Shown here one piece after another: positions 6,967-13,966 of a DNA stretch of 13,966 nt. The stretch lies in the NCBI GenBank assembly GCA_051746205.1, contig JBNJEU010000049.1:1-13966 (forward strand), in the 5' to 3' direction. A program made the translations under genes and the position numbers. The notes under the pieces are model-generated. The model was not told the DNA's origin, made no database searches, and saw nothing but the letters and a program-made list of their open reading frames with translations. The stretch is from Thiohalospira sp051746205. Its GTDB lineage: Bacteria > Pseudomonadota > Gammaproteobacteria > Thiohalospirales > Thiohalospiraceae. Positions within the stretch are counted from its first letter, which is position 1. Each line of letters begins with the position of its first letter.

Positions 6967-7617
6967 TCAGGGCGTGGTGCCGTCCCAGCCCAGGAAATTG
7001 GCGTACAGCGCCAGTCCGGCGTCCTGGCTCTTCTCCGGATGGAACTGCACCCCGGCGATGTTATCCCGCGCCACCATGGCCGTCACCGGGTGCGGGTAGA
7101 TGGTGAAGGCGGTGATGAGTTCGGGGGTGGCCGGTTCGGCGTAGTACCCGTGCACGAAATAGAACCGGGTGTCCTGCTCGATGCCGGCGAAGAGCGGGTG
7201 CTCACTGACCTGGTGAACCTCGTTCCAGCCCATGTGCGGGATCTTCAGTGGCCCACCGGTGGTCAGGTCCCGGAGTCCCTCGGGGAAGGCGAGCACCTGC
7301 CCCGGCAACAGCCCCAGCGAGGGGGTGCCGCCGTTCTCCTCGCTGCGCTCGAACAGGGCCTGCATGCCGACGCAGACCCCCAGCAAAGGCCGGCCGGTGG
7401 CGGCGAAGTCGGCAATGGCGCGATCCAGTCCGAGGCGGCCGAGTTCCCCCATGCAGTCGCGCATGGCGCCGACGCCGGGGAAGACCAGCCGCTCGGCACC
7501 GGCCACGGTCTCCGGATCGGCGCTGACCACCACCTCGGTGGCGCCCGCGTGCTCCAGCGCCTTGGCCACCGAATGGAGGTTGCCCATGCCGTAGTCAACG
7601 ACGGTAACGCGTGCCAT
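6967..7617 (-). CDS. hisH: Imidazole glycerol phosphate synthase glutamine amidotransferase subunit HisH
   Basis: HisH hydrolyses glutamine and channels ammonia to HisF. The 216-residue class I amidotransferase shows VDYGMGNLHSV (7-17), the oxyanion region PGVGA (47-51), the nucleophile Cys82 in LGVCVGMQ, and His193/Glu195 in GVQFHPEKSQ. This completes the catalytic triad. The ATG lies 2 bases after the hisB stop without a strong ribosome site of its own, so coupling to hisB is likely. Confidence 0.97.
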   Translation of the reverse strand: MARVTVVDYGMGNLHSVAKALEHAGATEVVVSADPETVAGAERLVFPGVGAMRDCMGELGRLGLDRAIADFAATGRPLLGVCVGMQALFERSEENGGTPSLGLLPGQVLAFPEGLRDLTTGGPLKIPHMGWNEVHQVSEHPLFAGIEQDTRFYFVHGYYAEPATPELITAFTIYPHPVTAMVARDNIAGVQFHPEKSQDAGLALYANFLGWDGTTP

Positions 7618-7619
7618 GC

Positions 7620-8210
7620 CTACAGGCTGCCCTTGGTGGAGGCGGTGCGGCCCTCCAGGCGCGGGTCGGGCTCGGCGGCGACGCGCAGCGCGCGGCCCAG
7701 CGCCTTGAAGACGGTCTCGGCGATGTGGTGGGCGTTGTCACCGCGAAGGTTGTCCACGTGGACGGTCATCCGCGCGTGGTTCACCAGCCCCTGAAAGAAT
7801 TCCCGGAAGAGGTCGACATCGAAGTCGCCGATGCGCGCGCGCGGGAACTCGACGCCCCAGGTCAGACCGGGGCGGCCGGAGAAGTCCACCACCACCCGCG
7901 ACAGGGCCTCGTCCAGCGGCACATAGGCGTGGCCGTAGCGCTGGATACCGGCCTTGTCGCCCAGCGCCTCGGCCAGCGCCTGACCCAGGGTGATGCCGAT
8001 GTCCTCCACCGTGTGGTGGTCGTCGATGTGGGTGTCGCCGTCGGCGGTGATGTCCAGATCCACGCGGCCGTGGCGGGCCACCTGGTCGAGCATGTGGTCC
8101 AGGAAGGGGACACCGGTTTCGAACCGCCCCTCGCCGTCTCCGTCCAGATTCACGGCGACCCGGATGCGGGTCTCCAGGGTGTCGCGCCTGACTTCGGCGG
8201 TGCGTGCCAT
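7620..8210 (-). CDS. hisB: Imidazoleglycerol-phosphate dehydratase HisB (monofunctional)
   Basis: HisB removes water from imidazole glycerol phosphate to give imidazole acetol phosphate. The 196-residue protein carries the metal-binding signatures FLDHMLDQVARHG (36-48), DDHHTVEDIG (63-72) and, later, DNAHHIAETVFK. It lacks the N-terminal HAD phosphatase domain found in enterobacterial HisB, so histidinol-phosphate phosphatase must be encoded elsewhere. The frame extends 45 bases further upstream, but the ATG at 8210 gives the usual N-terminus and has GAGG 5 bases upstream. It is the first gene of the his-tat unit. Confidence 0.97.
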   Translation of the reverse strand: MARTAEVRRDTLETRIRVAVNLDGDGEGRFETGVPFLDHMLDQVARHGRVDLDITADGDTHIDDHHTVEDIGITLGQALAEALGDKAGIQRYGHAYVPLDEALSRVVVDFSGRPGLTWGVEFPRARIGDFDVDLFREFFQGLVNHARMTVHVDNLRGDNAHHIAETVFKALGRALRVAAEPDPRLEGRTASTKGSL

Positions 8211-8246
8211 GGGGGCCTCGTTTTTCGTTACCTTCGTTCCGTCGGC

Positions 8247-8252
8247 ATTATA
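8247..8252 (-). promoter_or_regulatory. -10 element (perfect TATAAT) for the his-tat operon
   Basis: A perfect TATAAT lies on the minus strand at 8247-8252. Transcription would start near 8240, giving a leader of about 30 bases before hisB. No good -35 box is seen at 16-18 bases, so help from a regulator is possible. The leader is too short for a histidine-codon attenuator. Confidence 0.6.
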
Positions 8253-8339
8253 CACATTAAGCGAGGAAAACTGATTGGTACCATGGTCGTACTCATGGCA
8301 CTATGACCAGTGGGGATTAACGAGACCAGGAGGTCGATT

Positions 8340-9107
8340 ATGAACATAATGAGTCAAGGAACGATGGCATCACTGAAACTGGCCTGCGGCGACTGCAGCC
8401 TCCACCCGGTCTGTCTTCCGAGAGGCATCGAGCCGGAGGAAATGGCCGAACTGGACCGGATCATCCGGCAGAGACGCCCTCTGAAGCGGGGCGAGCACCT
8501 GTTCCGCGTCGGTGATCCGTTCGAATCGTTGTACGTGGTCCGTTCCGGGTCGGTGAAGACCTATGCGCCGGTGAGCGATGGCAGCGAGCAGATCACCGGC
8601 TTCCTGCTGCCCGGGGAGATGCTGGGGCTTGACGCCATCAGTCGCGGTCATCACCCGTGCGGCGCGCGCACCCTGGAGACGGCCAGTGTCTGCGAGATTC
8701 CGTTCGAGGCCCTGGAGGGGCTCGGTGGGCGGATTCCCGCGCTGCATCATCAGATCTATCGGCTGATGAGCCGCGAGCTGCTCCAGGAGGAGGGCCACCT
8801 GCTGCTGCTCGGCCGTCGCGGTGCCGACGAGCGTCTGGCGAGCTATCTGCTGAACTTCTCGGACCGCCTTAATCGGCGCGGTTTCTCCGCCCACGAGTTC
8901 TATCTCTCCATGTCCCGGGGGGACATCGGGAACTACCTCGGCATGGCGGTGGAAACGGTGAGCCGAACCTTCACACGATTCCAGGAACGGTCGTTGCTGA
9001 CAGTCGAGCGCAAGCACGTCTATATTCATGATCGGGAGGGCCTCGAGGCCCTGGCCGGAGGGGTCGCGCTGGAAACGGCCTCACCGAAAGTTGATCGCGG
9101 TCAATGA
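8340..9107 (+). CDS. fnr: FNR/ANR-type oxygen-sensing transcription regulator (CRP/FNR family)
   Basis: FNR senses oxygen through a [4Fe-4S] cluster. Without oxygen it dimerises and binds TTGAT-N4-ATCAA sites. The 255-residue protein carries Cys16, Cys19 and Cys25 (ACGDCSLHPVC) and the fourth ligand Cys118 (ETASVCEIPFE), as in E. coli FNR; Cys107 is extra. A cyclic-nucleotide-binding-like beta-roll (about 35-125) is followed by a dimerisation helix and a helix-turn-helix (about 192-213). The recognition residues Glu205, Ser208 and Arg209 (VETVSR) are those expected for an FNR box. The ATG at 8340 has AGGAGG 6 bases upstream; an earlier in-frame ATG (8310) lacks this. The gene is divergent from hisB. 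Its last codons encode an FNR-box-like sequence. Confidence 0.96.
   Translation: MNIMSQGTMASLKLACGDCSLHPVCLPRGIEPEEMAELDRIIRQRRPLKRGEHLFRVGDPFESLYVVRSGSVKTYAPVSDGSEQITGFLLPGEMLGLDAISRGHHPCGARTLETASVCEIPFEALEGLGGRIPALHHQIYRLMSRELLQEEGHLLLLGRRGADERLASYLLNFSDRLNRRGFSAHEFYLSMSRGDIGNYLGMAVETVSRTFTRFQERSLLTVERKHVYIHDREGLEALAGGVALETASPKVDRGQ
9091..9104 (+). promoter_or_regulatory. FNR box overlapping the end of fnr, upstream of the DUF3149-like gene
   Basis: TTGATCGCGGTCAA differs from TTGAT-N4-ATCAA at one base. It encodes the final residues of FNR and ends just before its TGA. An AATAGT -10 candidate at 9128-9133 would place transcription start near 9140, so the box is centred at about -42. This is the classic position for FNR activation of a class II promoter. 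Confidence 0.6.
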
Positions 9108-9164
9108 TTCGCCGTCGGGAAAACGGGAATAGTGGATTGCTGCAAACCATAAAGGAGAGCGTCG

Positions 9165-9302
9165 ATGGAAGCCCTGAAACTTCTCTTTACCAGCTGGATG
9201 GGGTTGCTGACCGTATTTGTCGTGGTCTTTGCCATTGGCATGATTACGTTCATTGCCCTGTGGCTCCGGCGTAACGTCTTCAAGGCGGAGCACAAGGCGT
9301 AA
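9165..9302 (+). CDS. DUF3149-like small single-pass membrane protein
   Basis: A 45-residue frame starts MEALKLLFTSWMGLL, continues as one hydrophobic helix (about 12-34), and ends with the basic tail RRNVFKAEHKA. This pattern (a short amphipathic MxALKxLFTS start, one helix, a charged end) matches the small DUF3149 family. The topology is probably inner membrane with a cytoplasmic basic end. AAGGAGAG ends about 5 bases before the ATG, and a strong terminator follows the stop. It lies 57 bases after fnr with an FNR box in between, so expression under low oxygen is likely. No function is established for the family. The reading frame is firm; the family name is from memory of its pattern. Confidence 0.75.
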   Translation: MEALKLLFTSWMGLLTVFVVVFAIGMITFIALWLRRNVFKAEHKA

Positions 9303-9323
9303 CCTCGTAACGCCCGAGCCTCG

Positions 9324-9369
9324 AAGGCCCGCACGGCCGATGTCCCGCATCGGTCACGCGGGCCTTTTT
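9324..9369 (+). terminator. Intrinsic terminator after the DUF3149-like gene
   Basis: AAGGCCCGC (9324-9332) pairs perfectly with GCGGGCCTT (9358-9366), with an inner CCGATG/CATCGG stem. The right arm runs into five consecutive T bases (9365-9369). It works on the plus strand. On the minus strand the hairpin is not followed by a T run, so it would terminate cysQ only weakly. Confidence 0.85.
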
Positions 9370-9373
9370 GTGT

Positions 9374-10189
9374 TCAGCGACCGGATTCGGCCAGGGGGGC
9401 GAGCCAGCGGTCGGGTTCGGCGCCGTAGGCGAGGAAATGGGGATTCATCAGGGTCGCGCGTCGGTTGTAGGTCAATGGCCGGCCCGCGCAGTCCATGAGG
9501 CCGCCGCCGGCCGCTTCCAGTAGACACTGGGCGGCGGCGGTGTCCCATTCCCCGGTGGGACCGAGGCGGACGTAGACATCGGCGCCGCCCTCGGCGATCC
9601 GGCACGACTTCAGAGAACTGTCCAGCGGCTGCGTGGTATGGGGGCCGAGACGTTCCAGGTACGCCGCCGTCTGGGGAGTCGGGCAGCGGCGGCTGATGGT
9701 CACCCGCGGGATCGGTGACGGCGGAACGCAGCCGATCATCTCGGGGGGGTGGCCCGGGAGCTGACGATGGGCCGGACCTCCGGCAACGGCATGGTAGAGG
9801 CGACCGTCGGCCGGCACGCCGATGGCTCCGAGCACGGGGCGTCCGTCATGGATCAGGGCGACATTGATGGTGAATTCGTCGGAGCCCTGAACAAAGGAAC
9901 GCGTCCCGTCCAGCGGGTCCAGCAGCCAGTAGTGGCGCCAGCGGCCACGGATGTTGAACGGGATCGAGCCCGTTTCCTCGGAGAAGACCGGCCACGCCGG
10001 GGTGAGCCGCTTGAGGTGGTCCACCAGACAGCGGTGGGAGGCGAAATCGGCACTGGTGACCGGCGAGCCGTCGCCCTTGGTGTCGATGCACAGCCCGCGG
10101 TCGCGATGGGCGAGGATGGTGTTCCCCGCCTCACGCACCGCGGTGAGGACGGCGGGGAGCAGCGAGGCTTCAGTTGGAGCCGTTGCCAT
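9374..10189 (-). CDS. cysQ: 3'(2'),5'-bisphosphate nucleotidase CysQ
   Basis: CysQ hydrolyses 3'-phosphoadenosine 5'-phosphate, a by-product of sulfate activation, to AMP. It belongs to the lithium-sensitive inositol-phosphatase fold and needs Mg2+. The 271-residue protein shows the metal-binding set: SEET (70-73), DPLDGT (91-96) and WDTAAAQCLLEAAGG (215-229). GSPVTSADFASH (41-52) is the usual N-terminal element. The frame is open far upstream, but the ATG at 10189 gives the family length and has a GGGAG ribosome site. It overlaps the end of nudE by 20 bases, so the two are co-translated. Its stop lies 5 bases after the preceding convergent terminator. Confidence 0.95.
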   Translation of the reverse strand: MATAPTEASLLPAVLTAVREAGNTILAHRDRGLCIDTKGDGSPVTSADFASHRCLVDHLKRLTPAWPVFSEETGSIPFNIRGRWRHYWLLDPLDGTRSFVQGSDEFTINVALIHDGRPVLGAIGVPADGRLYHAVAGGPAHRQLPGHPPEMIGCVPPSPIPRVTISRRCPTPQTAAYLERLGPHTTQPLDSSLKSCRIAEGGADVYVRLGPTGEWDTAAAQCLLEAAGGGLMDCAGRPLTYNRRATLMNPHFLAYGAEPDRWLAPLAESGR

Positions 10190-10730
10190 GCAGTCGCTCC
10201 CGCACCATGTAGAGGGCGGCGATGCTGCGCGCCTCGGTGACTTCTTCCAGGGCGACGAGTTCCGGGAGCTTCCCGAGCGACCACGGCACCACTTCCAGTT
10301 CCTCTGGTTCGTCTCCCGGTTCGCGTCGGGGGTAGAGTCCCCGGGCAAGGACGACGTGGGTAACGTGGCTGAGATAGCCCGGGGCCACCGTGAAACTGGT
10401 GAGTACCTCCAGTTCGCGAGCGGCGTGGCCCACCTCTTCCATGAGTTCGCGGTTGGCGGCCGCGACCAGTTCCTCGTCACCCTCGACCCGGCCCTTGGGA
10501 AGGGCCAGCTCGTAGCGGTGGACGCCGGCGGCGTATTCGCGGATGAGCAGGACGGTATCGTCATCGAGCATCGGCACGATGAGAACCGCCCCGCGCCCCG
10601 AGCCGGTGCCGCGGACCCGTTCGTATTCACGCACGGTGCCGTTGCTGAACTCCAGATCCAGGGTCTCGAGCCGGAACAGGCGCGATTCGGCGACGATCGT
10701 GGCCTTGCGGATGGTGGGCTTTTCGGGCAT
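10170..10730 (-). CDS. nudE: Nudix hydrolase NudE (ADP compounds hydrolase)
   Basis: NudE cleaves ADP-ribose, Ap3A, NADH and related ADP-linked compounds. The 186-residue protein carries the Nudix box at 80-102 (G-x5-E-x7-REL-x-EE-x-G), preceded by ELALPKG. RGAVLIVPML and LLIREYAAGVHRYE are typical of NudE. The ATG at 10730 has GGAGG 6 bases upstream; a GTG at 10742 overlapping that site was rejected. The gene is paired with cysQ and divergent from the yrfG-like gene, a grouping known in other gammaproteobacteria. Confidence 0.93.
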   Translation of the reverse strand: MPEKPTIRKATIVAESRLFRLETLDLEFSNGTVREYERVRGTGSGRGAVLIVPMLDDDTVLLIREYAAGVHRYELALPKGRVEGDEELVAAANRELMEEVGHAARELEVLTSFTVAPGYLSHVTHVVLARGLYPRREPGDEPEELEVVPWSLGKLPELVALEEVTEARSIAALYMVRERLHGNGSN

Positions 10731-10744
10731 GGCGGCCTCCACTG

Positions 10745-10784
10745 CTGTGCCGGCATCTTACTGTGCCGGGAGGGCGGCTGACCA
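10745..10784 (-). promoter_or_regulatory. Candidate nudE promoter flanked by a 9-bp direct repeat
   Basis: On the minus strand, TGGTCA (10779-10784) and TAAGAT (10755-10760) are separated by 18 bases. CTGTGCCGG occurs twice on the plus strand (10745-10753 and 10761-10769), one copy on each side of the -10, at a 16-base period. The promoter match is modest and the repeat may be a regulator site or chance. Confidence 0.33.
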
Positions 10785-10855
10785 GTGTCGGGCTGGCCTT
10801 TCCCGGGCCGAGGGTGCAGGATCCGCACATGCCGGAAAGCCCGCGAGGAGGGGCC

Positions 10856-11560
10856 ATGACCGCGCTACTGGAAGGGGAACCGGTGGAGACCGTGCTGCTG
10901 GACATGGACGGCACGCTGCTGGACCTGCACTTCGACAACCATTTCTGGAGCGAGTATCTGCCGCAAAGCTATGCCGAGCGGCGGGGCCTGACCGTGGAAC
11001 AGGCCAGGTCGGAGCTGGCGCCTCGCTTCGAGGCGGTCCTCGGCACCCTCGACTGGTACTGCCTGGACTACTGGCGCGGCGAGCTGGGACTGGATCTGGT
11101 CGCACTGAAGGAAGATGTGGCCCACCGCATCGGCTGGCTGCCCGGCGTCGAGGCGGCGCTGGACGCCCTGGGGCGTCTGGGTCTGCGCCGGGTGGTGGCG
11201 ACCAACGCCCACGGGGCCAGCCTGGAATTGAAGTGTCGCGTCACCGGTCTGGCGGACCATGTCGAGGCGATCCACACCAGCCACACCTTCGGAATGGCCA
11301 AGGAGGACGAGGCCTTCTGGTTTCGGCTGGCGGAGGTGGAGCCGTTCGATCCGGCGAGTACCCTGCTGGTGGACGACAATCCGGCGGTGCTGCGCGCCGG
11401 GCTCGCCCACGGGATCCGCCACACCCGCCTGATCCGCCAGCCGGATACCCGGCGGCCGGCGGCGCCGGACGTGGCAGGGCTGACCGGGGTTCACGGGCTC
11501 GGTGACGTGGTGGAGGCGGTCCGCGCCGAAACGGGTGCCGGCGCGATCGGAATCGAGTAA
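10856..11560 (+). CDS. yrfG: HAD-family GMP/IMP nucleotidase, YrfG type
   Basis: The protein has 234 residues and the HAD motifs in order: LLDMDGTLLDL with nucleophile Asp16 and acid Asp18, ATNAHG (115-120), Lys149 in GMAKE, and LLVDDN (170-175). YrfG dephosphorylates purine mononucleotides, chiefly GMP and IMP. The stretch HFDNHFWSEYLPQ just after the first motif is characteristic of this subfamily. The ATG at 10856 has GAGGAGGGG just upstream; an in-frame ATG at 10829 is possible. It is divergent from nudE-cysQ. The next gene begins 13 bases after its stop, so it may share a transcript with the receptor gene. Confidence 0.9.
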   Translation: MTALLEGEPVETVLLDMDGTLLDLHFDNHFWSEYLPQSYAERRGLTVEQARSELAPRFEAVLGTLDWYCLDYWRGELGLDLVALKEDVAHRIGWLPGVEAALDALGRLGLRRVVATNAHGASLELKCRVTGLADHVEAIHTSHTFGMAKEDEAFWFRLAEVEPFDPASTLLVDDNPAVLRAGLAHGIRHTRLIRQPDTRRPAAPDVAGLTGVHGLGDVVEAVRAETGAGAIGIE

Positions 11561-11573
11561 AGGAAGGAACGAG

Positions 11574-13664
11574 ATGAACTGGCAACACACCATGATGGTG
11601 GCGGGCGTGGCCCTGGTGGGCGTCAAGGGTGTCCAGGCGGCCGAGTTCGACCCCCAGGGGGCCGAGGCCGCCTACTTCGACGAGCTGCCCACGGTGGTCA
11701 GCGCCGGGCGCATGGAGCAGTCCCTGACCCGGGCGCCGGCCTCGGTCACGGTCATCGACCGGGAGATGATCGAGGCCAGCGGCCGCACCAGTCTGCCCGA
11801 TCTGATGCGCCTGGCCGCCGGCTTCCAGGTGGGCCATCAGGGCGGCTTCTGGGTCGGGGTGACGCGCCACGGGGTCTCCGAGGAGTTCGCCCGGCGTCTG
11901 CAGGTGCTGGTGGACGGCCGTACCGTCTATCTCCCGGGGACGGCGGGTGTGGACTGGCACGATCTGCCCGTGGCCCTGGAAGAGATCGAACGCATCGAGG
12001 TGACGCGCGGCCCCAATGGCGCCAGCTACGGTGCCAACGCCTATCAGGGGACCATCCACATCCGGACCCGGGAGCCGGGCACACGACCGGGTACCACCGT
12101 GCGCGTCGACGCCGGCGAACACGCCTACCGCCGGACCCTGGTGAGTCACGACGCCCGCGGTGAGCACCTCGATCAGCGGCTGACCTGGCACCATCAGGAG
12201 GATGAAGGCTACCCCGGCGAGGACGAGGGTGCGCGCCACGATCAGCACCGTCACAAGATCAATTACCGGGGCCGTCTGCGCCCCGGCGTGAATGATTACG
12301 TCGATGTCATGGGCGGGCTCACCGCCGGGGAGTGGGGCAGCGGTACCGAAGGCGATGTCTTCCGGCCGGCGCGTGAGGCGGAGGTGGAACGCTACTACGG
12401 GCAACTGGCCTGGCAGCGGCTCTTCTCCACCCGCGAGGAGCTGCGCGCCCGTCTCCATGTGGAGCGCTCCGACACGGACCTGGTGGCGGATCTGCCGCCG
12501 TTGACCGAACTTGACGAGAGGCTGGCCGGTTTTCGCGGAACGCGGGGCGATTCCGACGCCCCCTTGCGACTGGACGAGTCCCGCGACATCCGCCGCGTGG
12601 AGGCCGAGGTCGAGTACCACCACCAGCCCGTCCGCGCGTTGCGTCTGATCTGGGGCGCCCAGAGCCGGCGCGACACCATGGCGGCCGCAGGCTACTTCGG
12701 TGACGGCGACACCCGGACCCTCGAGCACAATCGGATGTTCGGCCACGCCGAATGGCGTCTGGCGTCGGCCTGGACACTCCACGGCGGCACCGGTGTCGAG
12801 CGCGAGAGCTACACCGGGACCAACTGGGCCCCGCGCGCGGCGCTGAACTGGCACTACCGCGCCGATCATGCTGTTCGCCTCGGGACCACGCGGGCCTGGC
12901 GGACCCCGGGTTTCGTGGATTCGGAGGCGGACTGGGGCCACCGCTTCACCGACAACAACGAGGCCCTGCACTACATCGCGCGCGGGAACGACGAGCTCGA
13001 GCCCGAACGCATCGACAGCGTCGAGCTGGCCGCCGTTGGTCAGACGCCGGCGCTGAACTACGAGGTGAAGCTGTTCCAGCAGCGCCTGGTGGATGTCGTC
13101 ACCGGCGTGATGACCTATTACGACGAGCAGACGGATAACACGCCCTACTATCCGACCTTCTGTGACCCCGAGCACAATGCCGAACTGTGCCGGGAGGCGC
13201 GGCGGCTCCTGCTGCTGGAAAACGACGGGACCATCACCCAGCGGGGTCTGGAGACCCAGCTGGACTGGCGGCCGCTGGAGCGCACCCGGCTCGGACTCGG
13301 CTACGCCTACGTCCGGGCCGACGGTGAACTGACCGAGAAGGTGAAGGCCGATGGCTCCACCGTTCAATGGGACGCCGAGGAACTGACGCCGGACCATACC
13401 CTCTCCGTTCTGCTCAATCAGCGCTGGGGCGCCTGGCGGGCCGGGGTCGGGATCCACCACGTCAGCGAGATGGACTGGATCTCCGCTGACCCGCCCGCGG
13501 CGTTCACCACCGCCGACTTCTCGCTGGCCCGCGACATGTCCCTGGGCTGGGGAACGGGCGAGATCCGACTGGCCGTACTGGATGGCGCGGGATCGTACAG
13601 TTCGTTCCGGGAACGATATGAGCACGAGCGGCGCGTCTATCTGCGTCTGGGACTGAAACTCTAA
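11574..13664 (+). CDS. TonB-dependent outer-membrane receptor
   Basis: The 696-residue protein has a signal peptide (about 1-22, cleaving after GVQA). A TonB-box-like LPTVVSAGR (38-46) follows, then a plug domain (about 47-165): APASVTVIDREMIEASG, LPDLMRLAAGFQV, VLVDGR, EEIERIEVTRGPNGASYGANAYQG, IHIRT. The remainder is a beta-barrel with alternating aromatic strands. A Cys pair (FCDPEHNAELC) in the C-terminal third probably lies in an extracellular loop. The chain ends ...YLRLGLKL, without the usual terminal Phe. Such receptors import iron chelates, cobalamin or other large ligands using TonB energy; the ligand cannot be told here. AAGGA stands upstream of the ATG. The periplasmic gene after it starts 4 bases after the stop and may act with it. 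Confidence 0.93.
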   Translation: MNWQHTMMVAGVALVGVKGVQAAEFDPQGAEAAYFDELPTVVSAGRMEQSLTRAPASVTVIDREMIEASGRTSLPDLMRLAAGFQVGHQGGFWVGVTRHGVSEEFARRLQVLVDGRTVYLPGTAGVDWHDLPVALEEIERIEVTRGPNGASYGANAYQGTIHIRTREPGTRPGTTVRVDAGEHAYRRTLVSHDARGEHLDQRLTWHHQEDEGYPGEDEGARHDQHRHKINYRGRLRPGVNDYVDVMGGLTAGEWGSGTEGDVFRPAREAEVERYYGQLAWQRLFSTREELRARLHVERSDTDLVADLPPLTELDERLAGFRGTRGDSDAPLRLDESRDIRRVEAEVEYHHQPVRALRLIWGAQSRRDTMAAAGYFGDGDTRTLEHNRMFGHAEWRLASAWTLHGGTGVERESYTGTNWAPRAALNWHYRADHAVRLGTTRAWRTPGFVDSEADWGHRFTDNNEALHYIARGNDELEPERIDSVELAAVGQTPALNYEVKLFQQRLVDVVTGVMTYYDEQTDNTPYYPTFCDPEHNAELCREARRLLLLENDGTITQRGLETQLDWRPLERTRLGLGYAYVRADGELTEKVKADGSTVQWDAEELTPDHTLSVLLNQRWGAWRAGVGIHHVSEMDWISADPPAAFTTADFSLARDMSLGWGTGEIRLAVLDGAGSYSSFRERYEHERRVYLRLGLKL

Positions 13665-13668
13665 CGCC

Positions 13669-13966
13669 ATGTCGGGGAGAGGAGTGAAGACGCGGCAGGC
13701 GATGGTGTCGGCCCTGTTCATGGCGCTGCTCTGCGTGCCCATGGCCGTCCTCGCCGAGGTCATGGTGGTCGCCGAGAGCGGCAACCACAACCACCGCGAG
13801 TTCATCGCCGCGCTGGGCGCCGATGCCGGTGACCGGATCGAGGTCTTCGACATCAATGGCGCGCTACCGCTGGAGCGGGACTGGGAGGCGGTGATCGCCG
13901 TTGGCGGACGCGCCGGCATCTGGGTCGAGGCCAACCGTCCGGGCCGACGGCGCCTCTACGCGATGG
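13669..13966 (+). CDS. Periplasmic ABC-substrate-binding-like protein (PF04392-like), partial
   Basis: The frame is open to the right edge (99 residues). A signal peptide is clear: basic start, hydrophobic MVSALFMALLCVPM, cleavage likely after AVLA. The mature start is a beta-strand (VMVVAES), then helix REFIAALG, strand IEVFDI, and DWEAVIAVGGRAGIWVE. This Rossmann-like order resembles ABC-type substrate-binding proteins of the PF04392 kind, with 'vlse...yreva..l' and 'dlvvavG..a' patterns. The ATG at 13669 has no ribosome site but is 4 bases after the receptor stop; GTG at 13684, after GGGGAGAGG, is an alternative start. The family is a tentative pattern call. The tight spacing suggests it works with the TonB-dependent receptor. 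Confidence 0.5.
   Translation, partial: MSGRGVKTRQAMVSALFMALLCVPMAVLAEVMVVAESGNHNHREFIAALGADAGDRIEVFDINGALPLERDWEAVIAVGGRAGIWVEANRPGRRRLYAM

Noticed and set aside
8211..8240. Histidine leader peptide or attenuator before hisB
   Set aside because: The leader is only about 30 bases and has no run of histidine codons or alternative hairpins.
8275..8310. Promoter or FNR box upstream of fnr (TTGGTA and CATGG/TGGTC repeats)
   Set aside because: No TTGAT-N4-ATCAA match and no -10 box at acceptable spacing; the repeats are short and imperfect.
11241..13934. An 897-codon open frame on the minus strand
   Set aside because: It lies antisense to the TonB-dependent receptor and part of yrfG, both of which have clear motifs. 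Its product has no recognisable domain; such frames are common in GC-rich DNA.

Overview
The window is about 14 kb of GC-rich DNA from a Gram-negative, didermic bacterium. The evidence is outer-membrane beta-barrel proteins with signal peptides, a TonB-dependent receptor, a complete twin-arginine translocase and an FNR regulator. The gene order hisB-H-A-F-I-E-tatA-tatB-tatC, the nudE-cysQ pair facing yrfG, and the close resemblance of several proteins to gammaproteobacterial families point to a gammaproteobacterium. Many acidic proteins, especially the aspartate/glutamate-loaded TatC tail, would fit a halophilic or haloalkaliphilic lineage such as Ectothiorhodospiraceae-like bacteria; that placement is inference. 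The sequence is densely coding, and no gene-free stretch exceeds 140 bases. No tRNA, rRNA, CRISPR array, insertion sequence or prophage gene was seen.

Layout. Positions 1-635 (minus) hold the N-terminal part of a porin-like outer-membrane protein, with a hairpin or operator-like inverted repeat in its leader. Positions 761-1354 (minus) hold a DedA-family membrane protein. Divergent from it, 1493-2761 (plus) hold a two-gene unit: a short ferritin-like protein of the encapsulated-ferritin (EncFtn) family, then an unusual protein with a sigma-like N-terminal half, an anti-sigma zinc finger and one membrane helix. No encapsulin shell gene is present and the EncFtn has no targeting tail. This is the most unusual part of the window. 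Positions 2794-8210 (minus) are one continuous unit with very short gaps or overlaps: histidine biosynthesis (hisB, H, A, F, I, E) followed by tatA, tatB, tatC. It is read from a promoter at about 8247-8252 with a perfect TATAAT. Divergent from hisB is fnr (8340-9107). A small DUF3149-like membrane protein (9165-9302) follows, apparently driven by an FNR box that overlaps the fnr stop codon and closed by a strong intrinsic terminator. Positions 9374-10730 (minus) hold cysQ and nudE, overlapping by 20 bases. Divergent from them, 10856-11560 holds a yrfG-like HAD nucleotidase. It is followed closely by a TonB-dependent receptor (11574-13664) and the start of a periplasmic protein that runs off the right edge.

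Function. The his genes cover the middle of the histidine pathway, from phosphoribosyl-ATP to histidinol phosphate precursors, and are co-transcribed with the Tat export machinery. FNR supplies oxygen sensing. NudE, CysQ and YrfG form a nucleotide-housekeeping group. The EncFtn unit suggests ferroxidase-type iron handling linked to a membrane-bound sigma/anti-sigma-like protein, a link inferred from gene coupling alone.
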